From assembly GCA_036555665.1 (NCBI GenBank), contig DATBKW010000373.1:3421-67420 (forward strand): DNA of 64,000 nucleotides. The letters are read 5' to 3'. This DNA comes from JAOPZW01 sp036555665. Its GTDB lineage: Bacteria; Actinomycetota; Thermoleophilia; Solirubrobacterales; Solirubrobacteraceae. A model generated the notes under the pieces. It was given only the letters and a program-made list of their open reading frames with translations. It ran no database searches and had not been told where the DNA came from. Each line of letters starts with the position of its first letter. Positions within the stretch are counted from its first letter, which is position 1. The position numbers were made by a program, and so were the translations under genes. This document shows, in pieces, positions 18,735 to 26,756 of this stretch.

Positions 18735-18842
18735 TCCCAAGTCCCGGCTCGTGGATGCCGAAACAGGACGAGTCCTTTCCCCCGACGATGGGACAGCACA
18801 TGTAAGGGCGGTCGCGTTCCCCAACCGCGGCCGCCCTCTTTT
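18735..18842 (+). ncRNA. candidate small RNA ending in the terminator at 18806
   Basis: Between the fusion gene and the next CDS, a folded segment can be drawn: outer stem GTCCC (18741-18745) with GGGAC (18790-18794), enclosing CTCGT (18748-18752) with ACGAG (18768-18772) and an unpaired CCTTTCCCCC tract. The strong terminator hairpin follows at once. A C-rich loop before a terminator is typical of bacterial small RNAs, but it could equally be the 3' UTR of the upstream gene. No Rfam family could be confirmed by eye. Confidence 0.35.
18806..18842 (+). terminator. Rho-independent terminator after the fusion gene
   Basis: GGGCGGTCGCG (18806-18816) pairs with CGCGGCCGCCC (18826-18836) over a 9-base loop. 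Ten of the eleven positions are Watson-Crick pairs and one is a U-G wobble. The stem is followed by TCTTTT, an uncommon clear U-tract in this GC-rich DNA. It separates the fusion gene or candidate RNA from the alkyltransferase-like gene. Confidence 0.8.
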
Positions 18843-18943
18843 ATGCCTTTGCGCGGCGTCTGTAAAAAGACGCGCGCGATCACCTGGTCCGACGGCTCAC
18901 CGCACGTACCGTCGCTGTCGTACACGCGACGAAGGGAGCACAG

Positions 18944-19300
18944 GTGGACCGGGACAAGCTGAAGACGGTGGTCGAGGGGATCCCGCCGGGGCACTGGATG
19001 AGCTACGCCGACGTCTGTGTGGCGGCAGGCGGCTTCCCCGACGAGGCGCGCAGCGTCAACCAGCGCCTGATCCAGCTCGAGGTGCCCAATGCGCACCGCG
19101 TGCTGTGCGCCGACGGCAGGGTCGCCGAGAAGGCCCTCGGCGACCCTGCGCAGGTGCGTGAGTTGCTCAACCGCGACGGCCTGGTCTTCGACGAGCGCGA
19201 TCGCGCGAGTCAGGACGCGCGCGTGCGGCTCGCCGAAGCCGGCGCGGATGAGCCCGCGGCCCCGAGCAAGCGCAAGCGCGTGTCAGCGCGTGGCGGCTGA
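18944..19300 (+). CDS. alkyltransferase-like (MGMT-fold) DNA-binding protein
   Basis: The 118-residue protein matches the C-terminal winged-helix domain of O6-methylguanine-DNA methyltransferase: IPPGHWMSYADVCVAAG, VNQRLIQL and NAHRVLCADGRVAE. In true methyltransferases the last motif is PCHRV with the acceptor cysteine; here the cysteine position is alanine (NAHRV), so it cannot accept alkyl groups and belongs with alkyltransferase-like proteins, which flag alkylated bases for nucleotide excision repair. The GTG start at 18944 has a good AAGGGAG ribosome site. The C-terminus is a Lys/Arg-rich tail (SKRKRVSARGG). It stands alone after a strong terminator. Confidence 0.78.
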   Translation: MDRDKLKTVVEGIPPGHWMSYADVCVAAGGFPDEARSVNQRLIQLEVPNAHRVLCADGRVAEKALGDPAQVRELLNRDGLVFDERDRASQDARVRLAEAGADEPAAPSKRKRVSARGG

Positions 19301-19339
19301 GCAACTCGGCAGCGTGCGGCGGGGGAGCGGGTGAGCCGG

Positions 19340-19666
19340 TTACGCCAGCGCGGGCTCGAGCTCGGCCTCGAGGCGCTTCTTCGGGTACGCGCCGATGACC
19401 TTCTTGGCCTCGGCGCCGCCCTTGAAGAGGATCAGGGTCGGGATCGACAGGACCTGGTAGGTCGCGGCGGTCTGCTGGTTCTCGTCGACGTTGAGCTTGA
19501 CGATTCGCAGGTCGTCGCGCTCCTGCGCGATCTCCTCGAGGACGGGAGCCACCACGCGGCACGGCCCACACCAAGGCGCCCAGAAATCCACCAGCACGGG
19601 GGTCTCGGACTCGATGACCTCTGCCTGGAAGTTGGCGTCGGTGACCTCGATGATGTTGGCTGCCAT
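19340..19666 (-). CDS. trxA: thioredoxin
   Basis: The 108-residue protein is a classical cytosolic thioredoxin: central FWAPWCGPC active site (C33, C36), cis-proline block SIPTLILFKGG and standard length. It reduces protein disulphides with electrons from thioredoxin reductase, which is not in this window. ATG 19666 has AGGAG eight bases upstream. Upstream on the same strand, TATAGT (complement of 19706-19711) is a good -10 element, about 40 bases before the ATG; the -35 is poor. An imperfect dyad around 19706-19720 (ACTATACAAAGTGTAGT) overlaps it and may be regulatory. Confidence 0.95.
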   Translation of the reverse strand: MAANIIEVTDANFQAEVIESETPVLVDFWAPWCGPCRVVAPVLEEIAQERDDLRIVKLNVDENQQTAATYQVLSIPTLILFKGGAEAKKVIGAYPKKRLEAELEPALA

Positions 19667-19772
19667 TCGGGTTTCTCCTGGTCGCGTGCTGGCCTCTTGC
19701 CAGTCACTATACAAAGTGTAGTAGCCCCTGCGGCGGTGCCGTTACACGACCGAGCTACCCGCGGCGGCGCGG

Positions 19773-20477
19773 CTACACGACCGGCGACGCGAGCCGCAGC
19801 AGGTGCGGCCATGCGAACACCTCTATGCACGCCGCCAGCACGAGCATCGGCACCGCGATCGCGGTCGTCGCCGCAGTGGCGGCAAGCAGCTCGTTCCAGG
19901 CGCCCCGGCGGCTGGCGACCATCCACGCCGCCAGCGGCAGGAACAGCGCCAGCAGCTCCGGCAGCGCGTGGGGCAGCAGGGTGAGCATCAGCATCCCCTG
20001 GCTGATGTCGAGCTGACCGGAGATCGTCGACGCGCCGCTGCCCAGCACGTAGGCCTGTGTGCCGAGCGAGAAGGCGGTGGCCGCGCCGACGAACGCGATC
20101 GCGGCAGGACCGGCCTTCTCGTGCACCGTGCGCCACCAGCCGCTGTGCTGCTCCGCCTGCAGCGGCATCGAGCTGCCGGCGATGAACCCCGCGACGCACG
20201 CCATGGCGTGGAGCGCGAGCACGAGCGAGTTGCGGAACAGCACGTGACCCACGGAGCCATATGTGGCCGGCGTGTTGAGGCCGGGCAGGAGGTAGCCAGT
20301 GGCGTCGGGCTGTGTGGCATGGCCCACGAGCAGCACCGTCACGAGAAGAGCGATGGCGATCGCCGCGGCACCGAGCGCCCAGGGGCGAACGGCCGCGAGC
20401 GGCGCCGCGTTCCAGCGCCGCAGAGCGGCGCGCGTGTCGTCCATGCCCTGAACGAGGGCGAGCTGGCTGACCTTCAC
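19773..20477 (-). CDS. multi-pass membrane protein, SpoIIM/DUF95-like
   Basis: The 234-residue protein has about five or six hydrophobic helices. NSLVLALHAMACVAGFIAGSS and LLPHALPELLALFLPLAAW resemble the conserved transmembrane PHG...E block of stage II sporulation protein M-like (DUF95) proteins. The function of that family outside spore formers is unclear; it often accompanies ABC or glycan genes. GTG 20477 overlaps the upstream glycosyltransferase stop (GTGA), supporting cotranscription; ATG 20444 is alternative. The last bases, GGTCGTGTA, are repeated about 31 bases downstream, a small duplication spanning the stop. Confidence 0.6.
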   Translation of the reverse strand: MKVSQLALVQGMDDTRAALRRWNAAPLAAVRPWALGAAAIAIALLVTVLLVGHATQPDATGYLLPGLNTPATYGSVGHVLFRNSLVLALHAMACVAGFIAGSSMPLQAEQHSGWWRTVHEKAGPAAIAFVGAATAFSLGTQAYVLGSGASTISGQLDISQGMLMLTLLPHALPELLALFLPLAAWMVASRRGAWNELLAATAATTAIAVPMLVLAACIEVFAWPHLLRLASPVV

Positions 20478-21268
20478 CCTGTATCGCTTCGGCGCGGCGA
20501 CGACCGCGCTTGAGCGCCCGCGGCCGGATGTCGGACCCCCGCGGCGCCGCGCCGGAGCTGTGGCACGAGCCACGCCGCCTCGGCAGTGATCCTCCACGAC
20601 ATCTTCGACGTCCCGCGCACACGGTCGCGAAAGACGATTGGAACCTCGACGACGCGAAAGCCGCGCACGAGCGCGCGATACGTCAGCTCGACCTGGAACG
20701 CGTAGCCCCGCGAGCGCACGCTCTGCAGGTCGATTGCCTCCAGCACGTCGGCCCGAAAGCACTTGAAGCCGCCCGTCAGGTCGCGTACGTCGATGCCCAG
20801 CGTGCGGCGCGCGTACCACGAGCCGCCGCGGCTGACGACGCGCCGCACGAGCCCCCAGTCGGCCACCCCGCCGCCGGGCACGTAACGTGAGCCCAGGGCG
20901 ACGTCGGCGTCGCCGTCGCGCACCGGGGCGAGCAGGCGCGCGAGATCGGCGGGGTCATGGGAGAGGTCGGCATCCATCTCGAAGACGTAGCCCGCGCCCC
21001 CGTCCAGGGCGCGCGCGAAGCCCGCGAGATATGCAGGCCCGAGGCCCTCGCGCGCCGAGCGATGGAGCACCTCGACCTCGCCGGGATGCGCCGCGGCCAG
21101 CTCGTCGGCGAGGCGCCCCGTCCCGTCCGGCGAGTCGTCGTCGACGACGAGCACGCGAAAGCCGCCCGGCGCGGCGTCGGCCAGCACGCGCCGCGCGGCC
21201 GCGACGACGGTCTCGAGATTCTCGGCCTCGTTGAAGGTGGGCAGGACGAGCCAGGGCGGTCCGGGCAT
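20474..21268 (-). CDS. GT2 polyprenol-phosphate sugar transferase (dolichol-phosphate-mannose synthase type)
   Basis: The 264-residue protein transfers a sugar, typically mannose from GDP-mannose, to a polyprenyl phosphate on the inner membrane face, providing donors for glycolipids and glycoproteins. GT2 motifs are clear: VLPTFNEAENL, VVDDDSPDGTG, the DxD-type MDADLSHDP, LTGGFKCFR and GYAFQVELTYR, the last two specific to the Ppm1/DPM1 group. A basic, low-complexity tail (GAQARSSPRRSDTG) follows. It is translationally coupled to the membrane protein downstream and divergent from polX with only 17 bases between starts. Confidence 0.9.
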   Translation of the reverse strand: MPGPPWLVLPTFNEAENLETVVAAARRVLADAAPGGFRVLVVDDDSPDGTGRLADELAAAHPGEVEVLHRSAREGLGPAYLAGFARALDGGAGYVFEMDADLSHDPADLARLLAPVRDGDADVALGSRYVPGGGVADWGLVRRVVSRGGSWYARRTLGIDVRDLTGGFKCFRADVLEAIDLQSVRSRGYAFQVELTYRALVRGFRVVEVPIVFRDRVRGTSKMSWRITAEAAWLVPQLRRGAAGVRHPAAGAQARSSPRRSDTG

Positions 21269-21285
21269 AGCGGGCCGCGTACCTT

Positions 21286-23037
21286 ATGGGCGAGCGCCTC
21301 ATGACCGACCCACCCTCCAATGCCACCATCGCCGCGCTGTTCGACGAGCTCGGCGACCTCTACGAGCTCGACGGCGCGGTGGTCCACCGCGTGGTCGCCT
21401 ACCGCAACGCGGCCAAGTCCGTCCGCGAAGCGCCGCGCTCGGTCGCCGCGATGGCGCTCGACGGCAAGGTCACGCAGCTGCCCGGGATCGGCCGCACCCT
21501 CGAGGAGAAGATCCTCGCGCTGATCGAGACCGGTTCGATCCCCGCGGTGGAGAAGCTCCGCGCCAAGTTCCCGCCCGGCCTGATCGACCTCACGCGCCTG
21601 CCAGGCCTGGGCCCCAAGCGCGCGCGCAAGCTCTTCGACGAGCTGGACATCGACTCGCTCGACGCCCTGCAGGCCGCGGCCGAGGAGCACAGGCTGCGCG
21701 ACGTGCGCGGCTTCGGCGAGAAGTTCGAGGAGACCGTCCTCGCATCGCTGGCCGCCGGCGCGGGCGACGCGCCGCGCGAGCGCGTCCTGCTCAGCAAGGC
21801 GCTCGAGATCGGCGACGCCATCGTCGACGCCCTGCGCGCGCATCCCGCCTCCGACCGTGTCCAGCTCGCCGGCTCGGCGCGGCGGCTGACCGACGCGGTC
21901 AAGGACCTCGACATCATCGCCACGGCGTCCGACCCCCCGGCGCTGCTGGCCGCCTTCGCCGCGCTGGACATCATCGAGACCGCCTCGTCGCCCGGCGAGA
22001 ACGCCGCCCGGGCGCGCACGCATACCGGCGTGTCGATCGACATGCGCGTCGTCGAGCCCGACCAGTTCGGCAACCTCCTGCAGCACTTCACGGGCTCCAA
22101 GGAGCACAACATGGCGCTGCGCGAGGCGGCCGTGCGCCGCGGCCTGCACGTCTCGGAGTACGGCCTGCTCGACGACTCCACCGGCACGACGCACCGCTGC
22201 GCGACCGAGGAGGAGGTCTACGGGCTGCTCGGGCTGCCGTGGATCCCGCCCGAGCTGCGCGAGAACCGCGGCGAGCTGGCGCTGCGCAACGGCCAGGTTC
22301 CCGCGCTCGTCGAGCACGCTGACCTCAAGGGCGACCTGCACATGCACACGACCCTCAGCGACGGGCGCAACAGCGCCGAGGAGATGGCGCTGCGCGCGCG
22401 CGAGCTGGGCCTCGCGTACATCGCGATCACCGACCACTCGGCCTCGCACGGCTTCGGCAACGACGTCTCGCCCGATGCTCTGAAGAAGCAGATCGAGGAG
22501 ATCCGCGAGCTCGACGAGCGCATCGAGGGCATCCGCGTGCTGATCGGCACCGAGACGAACATCGGCACCACCGGCAGTCCCGACTACGACGACGACCTGC
22601 TCGCGCAGCTCGACTGGGTGATTGGCTCGGTGCATACGTCGTTTGCCATCGGCGCCGACGCGATGACCGACCGCATCGTCGCCGCCATCGAGCACCCGCT
22701 CATCGACGCCATTGGCCATCCGACCGGCCGCAAGATCACGCGCCGCGCGCCCTATGCCGTCGACCTCGACCGCGTCATCGACGCCGCGGCCCGCACGGGC
22801 ACGATGCTCGAGATCAACTCCGCGCCCGACCGCCGCGACCTCAACGACGTCAACGCGCGCAACGCCGTCCAGGCCGGGGTGCGCATCATCGTCAACTCCG
22901 ACGCGCACGGCGCCGAGACGCTCATCCACACCCGCTGGGGTGTGGCCACCGCGCGCCGCGCATGGCTGACGAAGGCCGACGTCGCCAACACGCTGCCCTG
23001 GACGAAGTTCGCCAAGCTCAGGAAGCGCGCGCGCTGA
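21286..23037 (+). CDS. polX: bacterial family X DNA polymerase with PHP domain
   Basis: PolX fills short gaps in base-excision repair. The 583-residue protein has HhH-rich 8-kDa and fingers regions (LPGIGRTLEEKI, LPGLGPKRARKLF), a palm with GSARR, the metal pair in DLDI and a third aspartate in SIDMRVV, and a C-terminal PHP domain (about 345-575). All PHP metal motifs are visible: DLHMHTTLSDG, AITDHS, GTETNIG, GSVHTSF, IGHPTGR and SDAH, so 3'-5' exonuclease or AP-endonuclease activity is expected. ATG 21286 or ATG 21301 may be the start. The 3' end overlaps the convergent glycosyltransferase gene by 20 bases. Confidence 0.95.
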   Translation: MGERLMTDPPSNATIAALFDELGDLYELDGAVVHRVVAYRNAAKSVREAPRSVAAMALDGKVTQLPGIGRTLEEKILALIETGSIPAVEKLRAKFPPGLIDLTRLPGLGPKRARKLFDELDIDSLDALQAAAEEHRLRDVRGFGEKFEETVLASLAAGAGDAPRERVLLSKALEIGDAIVDALRAHPASDRVQLAGSARRLTDAVKDLDIIATASDPPALLAAFAALDIIETASSPGENAARARTHTGVSIDMRVVEPDQFGNLLQHFTGSKEHNMALREAAVRRGLHVSEYGLLDDSTGTTHRCATEEEVYGLLGLPWIPPELRENRGELALRNGQVPALVEHADLKGDLHMHTTLSDGRNSAEEMALRARELGLAYIAITDHSASHGFGNDVSPDALKKQIEEIRELDERIEGIRVLIGTETNIGTTGSPDYDDDLLAQLDWVIGSVHTSFAIGADAMTDRIVAAIEHPLIDAIGHPTGRKITRRAPYAVDLDRVIDAAARTGTMLEINSAPDRRDLNDVNARNAVQAGVRIIVNSDAHGAETLIHTRWGVATARRAWLTKADVANTLPWTKFAKLRKRAR

Positions 23038-23998
23038 GCAGGGCCGGCAGCAGCTCGTCGCGCACCGCCGCGTCGGCGGCCGCACGGCGGTAGGGCGCGA
23101 TCGTCTGCAGCGCGCGCTCGGCGTAACCGGCCGGCGGGTCGTCGAGCGCCGCGCGCAGCGCGCCGCCGAGGTCGTCGGAGACGAACCGCGGGTCAAGAAC
23201 ACGCGCGACCGGCAGCGCCGCATACGGGCCCGGCGCCGCCGTGGTCACCAGCAGGCAGCCGTCGGCGAGCGCCTCTAGCTGGGCCACGCCGTAGTCCTCG
23301 CGCCGCGGCGCGGTGACGAACACGCGCGCGCGGCGCAGCAGCGCCCGATAGGCGGCCGGCTCGAGCGGCCCAGTCGAGCGCACGCCGTCGGCGCGGGGTA
23401 CGCGGTCGGTCCCCGTGACCACGAGCTCCTCGTCCGGCCGCCGTGCGGCCGCCCACGCGGCGAGCACGCGGTCAAGCCCCTTCTTCGAGGGGTTGGCGGC
23501 GTAGGTGATCGCCGCGATGTCGCGTTGCGCAGCCGCCGGGCCCGACGGCTCGACGGGTATCGGCACGACGACGGCCCGCGCGCGCGGCGACGGCGACTCG
23601 TCGAGCGTCCCCGGCGCCTGGGGAACGAGCAGCGGCGCCTCGCGCAGCCGGCGGCGCTCGAGCGAGCGCTGCCAGATGCCGTGGCGGCCCGGGCGGTTAC
23701 CGGCCGCCGGGGCGTCGTAGCGGATCGCGCCCGCCCGCGGCCAAAGCAGCGCCGCGGTGACCGTGCAATAGACGATCGCCCGCGGCCGGTGCTCGGCGAT
23801 CCCGCGCTGCGCCGCCACCCGCGCCGCGCGCGCCCAGACGAGGTCGGTCAGGGCCAGCGTGCGGACCTCGCGCGGCGCGCGTGCCGCGACGACCGCCGCG
23901 CCGGCCCCCGCGCGTTGCATGGCGCCCGCCAGCTCGGCGTCGGCCGCGCGCAGGCCCGCGGTCGAGCCGAGCGAGACCACAAGGATGTCGGTGGCCAT
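23018..23998 (-). CDS. group 1 (GT4-like) glycosyltransferase
   Basis: The 326-residue protein has two Rossmann-like halves: an N-terminal one beginning DILVVSLGSTAGLRAADAELAGAM and a C-terminal donor-binding half with AANPSKKGLDRVLAAW, VVTGTD, RARVFVTAPRREDYGVAQLEALADGCLLV. The last block is the conserved E-x7-E-like region of GT4 retaining transferases. Donor and acceptor are unknown. ATG 23998 shares one base with the stop of the upstream membrane gene (TGATG), and otsB lies one gene further up, so a role in trehalose or glycan synthesis is plausible by context only. Confidence 0.8.
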   Translation of the reverse strand: MATDILVVSLGSTAGLRAADAELAGAMQRAGAGAAVVAARAPREVRTLALTDLVWARAARVAAQRGIAEHRPRAIVYCTVTAALLWPRAGAIRYDAPAAGNRPGRHGIWQRSLERRRLREAPLLVPQAPGTLDESPSPRARAVVVPIPVEPSGPAAAQRDIAAITYAANPSKKGLDRVLAAWAAARRPDEELVVTGTDRVPRADGVRSTGPLEPAAYRALLRRARVFVTAPRREDYGVAQLEALADGCLLVTTAAPGPYAALPVARVLDPRFVSDDLGGALRAALDDPPAGYAERALQTIAPYRRAAADAAVRDELLPALLSARAS

Positions 23999-24537
23999 CA
24001 GCCGGTGCCGCTGCCGTTGACCGACGTCAGCGTCGGCACCTCGCGGCGGAAACCGGGGGTGCGCACGAGCTGGATCGGGCGGATCGGCGACGTGCGCTCG
24101 ACGTAGTAGGTCACCCCGTCGCGCTCCTCCACCGCGAGCACCGCCGCGTCCTGGCGCCGCCAGGCCAGCGACCAGATGATCGCGAAGCCGCACGCCACCG
24201 CGGGCACCTGCGCGAACAGGAAGCCGATTGCGCCGGCGGCCACCGTGGAGAGCAGCAGCGGCCAGAGGCGGTTGAGGACGACCGCGCCCGGGCGGTGCTC
24301 GGGGAGCATCGTGGCCACCTTGGCGTCGGCGAGCAGGCGCCCGATCGAGACCGTGACCTGCGCGCGGCGGCCCAGCGCGATGCCGATGATCGAGGCGGCG
24401 ACCCACCAGCCGGCGGCGATAAGCACGAGCGTGTTGTTGTTCTCGCCCGTCGCGGCGATGACCGTGATGATCGCGAGCATCGTCGCCGCGCCCGCGCTGA
24501 GCATGACGGTGCTCTTGAGCAGGTCGACGAAGCGCAC
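23998..24537 (-). CDS. four-helix membrane protein of unknown function
   Basis: The 179-residue product has four predicted membrane helices (about 13-30, 37-57, 91-110 and 112-130) and a cytoplasmic tail with VEERDGVTYYVERTSPIRPIQLVRTPGFRRE. I do not recognise a family; the helix pairs flank loops rich in Arg and Asn. GTG 24537 (VRFVDLLKSTVML) was chosen because otsB ends seven bases upstream. It is sandwiched between otsB and a GT4 transferase with near-zero spacing, so it is probably part of the same glycan operon. Confidence 0.6.
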   Translation of the reverse strand: MRFVDLLKSTVMLSAGAATMLAIITVIAATGENNNTLVLIAAGWWVAASIIGIALGRRAQVTVSIGRLLADAKVATMLPEHRPGAVVLNRLWPLLLSTVAAGAIGFLFAQVPAVACGFAIIWSLAWRRQDAAVLAVEERDGVTYYVERTSPIRPIQLVRTPGFRREVPTLTSVNGSGTG

Positions 24538-24544
24538 TGCCGGG

Positions 24545-25348
24545 CTATGCCGCCAGCGCCGATAGCAGCGTGCGCACGCCGACCGGCCCTTCGACGAGCA
24601 GGTCGGCCTGGGCCTCGAGCTCGGCGGGCGTCTCGTCGGAGCGCACGCCCACGCACAGGGCGTACTCCAGCTGCCCCTCGCTCGCCCGCCGGCGCAGGCT
24701 CTCGAAGGCGTCGACGTCGGTGCTGTCGTCGCCCACGTAGACCGCGCTGGTGATCGCCGTGCCCTCGAGCAGACGCTCGACGCCGCGGCCCTTGTTGAGC
24801 TCGACCGGTGGGCGGACCTCGAGCACCTTGCGCCCCCAGTGCACGACCAGGCCGTCCGCCTCGGCCTGCTGCGCGAGGTCGCGGACGGCAGCCTCGGCCG
24901 TCGCCTCGTCGGGTGCGCCGCGCCAGTGATAGGCGCGGATGACGTCCTTGTCCTCGGCGCGCACGCGCAGGCGGTGCAGGCGGTCGCTCCAGGCCTCGCG
25001 GGCCCACTCGTCGATGCGCCGCGACCACGCGGCGACCTCGGGGTCGACCTCGATCTCGGTGGCGCCGCCGCGCAGGACCTCCGCGCCATGGTTGCCGACG
25101 TAGGTGATCGAGCCCAGCGACACGATGCGCCGTGCCGTCGTCGCCCGCCGTCCGGTGACGCAGGCCACCAGGCCGTAGCGCTTGGCCACCGCGATGAGCG
25201 GAACGCGCGTGGGCTCGGGCACGTGGGCGTCGTCGGCGTGGCGCACGATCGGCGCCAGCACCCCGTCGACGTCGAGCAGGATCGCGCTGTGTCGCGGATC
25301 GGCCCGCAGGGGCTCGATGTGCTCGGCCAGTGTCGCGGCAGCGGACAC
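24545..25348 (-). CDS. otsB: trehalose-6-phosphate phosphatase
   Basis: The enzyme removes phosphate from trehalose 6-phosphate, the last step of trehalose synthesis. The 267-residue HAD protein shows ILLDVDGVLAPI (nucleophile and acid aspartates), VTGRR, the trehalose-phosphatase blocks GNHGAE and ELNKGRGVERLL, and the metal loop YVGDDSTDVDAF. No otsA (GT20) gene is in the window, so trehalose 6-phosphate must come from elsewhere. GTG 25348 is the start. The LytTR regulator gene ends 44 bases upstream on the same strand. Confidence 0.9.
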   Translation of the reverse strand: MSAAATLAEHIEPLRADPRHSAILLDVDGVLAPIVRHADDAHVPEPTRVPLIAVAKRYGLVACVTGRRATTARRIVSLGSITYVGNHGAEVLRGGATEIEVDPEVAAWSRRIDEWAREAWSDRLHRLRVRAEDKDVIRAYHWRGAPDEATAEAAVRDLAQQAEADGLVVHWGRKVLEVRPPVELNKGRGVERLLEGTAITSAVYVGDDSTDVDAFESLRRRASEGQLEYALCVGVRSDETPAELEAQADLLVEGPVGVRTLLSALAA

Positions 25349-25392
25349 GAACCTAGTATGCCGACGATTCTGCGCGGCGGATTACCGGCGGC

Positions 25393-26157
25393 CTACGCGT
25401 GCAGCCGGCGCCGCAGGGCGGCGACGTTGCGGCGCGCCACCGGGATCTCGGTGTCGTCGCGCATGATGAGCACGGCGGTGCCGTTGAGCTGCGCGCGCAG
25501 CTCGACCGCGTGCTTGAGATTGACGAGATAGGCGCGGTGTACGCGGGCGAAGCCGCTGGCGCCCCAATCCTTCTCGAGCTGGCTGAGCGGCGTGCGCAGC
25601 AGGAAGCGCCCGTCCTCGCAGACGATGCGCGCGTAGTCGCCGTTGGCCTGGGCGAAGGAGATCGTCTCCAGGCGCACGAGCCGCTTGCCGCCGCCCTTGG
25701 GGTTGTCCACGGCGACGACGTCGGGGCCCGCCGCGGCGCCCTCGGAGCCGTCGGCCGAGGGGCCGCCCTTGGCGGCCTCGGTGCCGCGGACGTGCTGCTC
25801 GACGCGCGTGAGCGCCGACTCCAGCCGTTCGCGCGTCACGGGCTTGACCAGGAAGTCCAGGGCCTGGACCTCGAAGGCCTCGACGGCCGCGTCGGGGTGG
25901 CCGGTGAGGAAGACCACCGCCGGCGGGTCGGCGAACCGCCGCAGCAGACGGGCGAGGGCCATGCCCTCGATCTCGGGCATCGCGACGTCGAGGAAGAGCG
26001 CGTCGTAGCGCCCGCCCGACAGGAAGACCAGCGCCTCCTTGGCCGAGGTCGCGGTGGCGACGCGCTCGACCGAGGCCGAGGTCTCCAGCAGCCGCTTGAT
26101 GTCGGTGAGCGCCCGCGGCTCGTCGTCCACGGCCAGGATCGCCAGGCCAGAGCTCAT
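25393..26157 (-). CDS. LytTR-type response regulator
   Basis: The 254-residue protein has an N-terminal receiver domain (acidic D11, D12; phospho-acceptor D57 in LFLDVAMPE; switch threonine in FLTGHPD; K in FLVKPV) and a C-terminal LytTR DNA-binding domain (about 150-250, SFAQANGDYARIVCEDGRFLLRTPLSQLE...FARVHRAYLVNL). LytTR regulators bind direct repeats upstream of targets often concerned with the cell surface. A low-complexity acidic linker joins the domains. The start overlaps the stop of the truncated sensor kinase (ATGA), making a coupled pair. otsB and a GT4 gene follow on the same strand and are candidate targets. Confidence 0.9.
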   Translation of the reverse strand: MSSGLAILAVDDEPRALTDIKRLLETSASVERVATATSAKEALVFLSGGRYDALFLDVAMPEIEGMALARLLRRFADPPAVVFLTGHPDAAVEAFEVQALDFLVKPVTRERLESALTRVEQHVRGTEAAKGGPSADGSEGAAAGPDVVAVDNPKGGGKRLVRLETISFAQANGDYARIVCEDGRFLLRTPLSQLEKDWGASGFARVHRAYLVNLKHAVELRAQLNGTAVLIMRDDTEIPVARRNVAALRRRLHA

Positions 26158-26645
26158 GCCACCCCCTCCGCGGTCGTCGGCCCGAGCGGGATCCGCACCC
26201 GCTCGCCGGGCTCGCCCGGCTCGTCGGGCCGGTCGAGCTGCAGGTCGAGCGCGCCGTTGCGCGCCCGCAGGGCCAGGCGCACGCGGCCCGGATGCTGCCC
26301 CAGCCAGCGGTTGAGCGCCTCGCTCAACGGCGCCTGCACCTCGCCGGGGGCGAGCTGCGCTGCCGGCAGGTCCTCCGCCGCGGGCAGCTCGGCGTCGATG
26401 CGCCCGGGGAAGCGCGCCTGTTCGAGGCGCAGGTACACGCCGACGTGTTCGAGCTCGTCGGCCGGCGCCACGGTCCGCGGACCGCGCAGGCGATGGGAGA
26501 GGAACGCGCCCAGCTCGGCGAGGACGTCACGCGCCGTGTCGGGGTCCTCTTCGATATAGCTCGCGGCGGCTGCCAGCACGTTGTTGATGAAGTGCACGGA
26601 AACGGGCTCGACGCCCGCGGGGTGCCCTGGTATTCGCTGATCCAA
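26154..26645 (-). CDS. truncated LytS-like kinase without sensor or ATP-binding motifs
   Basis: The 163-residue product carries the His_kinase dimerisation motif of the LytS family (SVHFINNVLAAAASYIEED, phospho-accepting H18, then LSHRLRG and L-E-HVGVYLRLEQARF). Full-length family members are 350-600 residues. Here there is no membrane sensor, and the C-terminal part (APLSEALNRW to RVRIPLG) lacks recognisable N and G boxes for ATP. It may be a phosphotransfer or scaffold protein for the LytTR regulator. The TTG start at 26645 is decided by a perfect AAGGAGG nine bases upstream; the GTG at 26669 lies before that site. Confidence 0.7.
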   Translation of the reverse strand: MDQRIPGHPAGVEPVSVHFINNVLAAAASYIEEDPDTARDVLAELGAFLSHRLRGPRTVAPADELEHVGVYLRLEQARFPGRIDAELPAAEDLPAAQLAPGEVQAPLSEALNRWLGQHPGRVRLALRARNGALDLQLDRPDEPGEPGERVRIPLGPTTAEGVA

Positions 26646-26677
26646 GCCGAATAACCTCCTTGTGGGCACACCTTAAC

Positions 26678-26756
26678 CGTGCCCGCGGTCCCCTTCCGCT
26701 TGTCTGTTCGATGGTGCCGTTCGGCGCTCGGACTAGGCTGACGGCTCGCGGGCACG
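26678..26756. promoter_or_regulatory. distant inverted repeat in the divergent kinase promoter region
   Basis: CGTGCCCGCG (26678-26687) and CGCGGGCACG (26747-26756) are perfect 10-base complements 59 bases apart. They lie in the 157-base gap between the LytS-like gene (minus) and the hybrid kinase (plus). A short hairpin (GCGGT-gaa-ACCGC) follows at about 26759-26771, just before the kinase start. The spacing is long for a single operator, so looping or chance in GC-rich DNA are both possible. Confidence 0.3.

Noticed and set aside
19743..19783. Direct repeat TACACGACCG (19743-19752 and 19774-19783)
   Set aside because: Two copies 31 bases apart across a stop codon; more likely a small duplication than an attachment site or operator pair.
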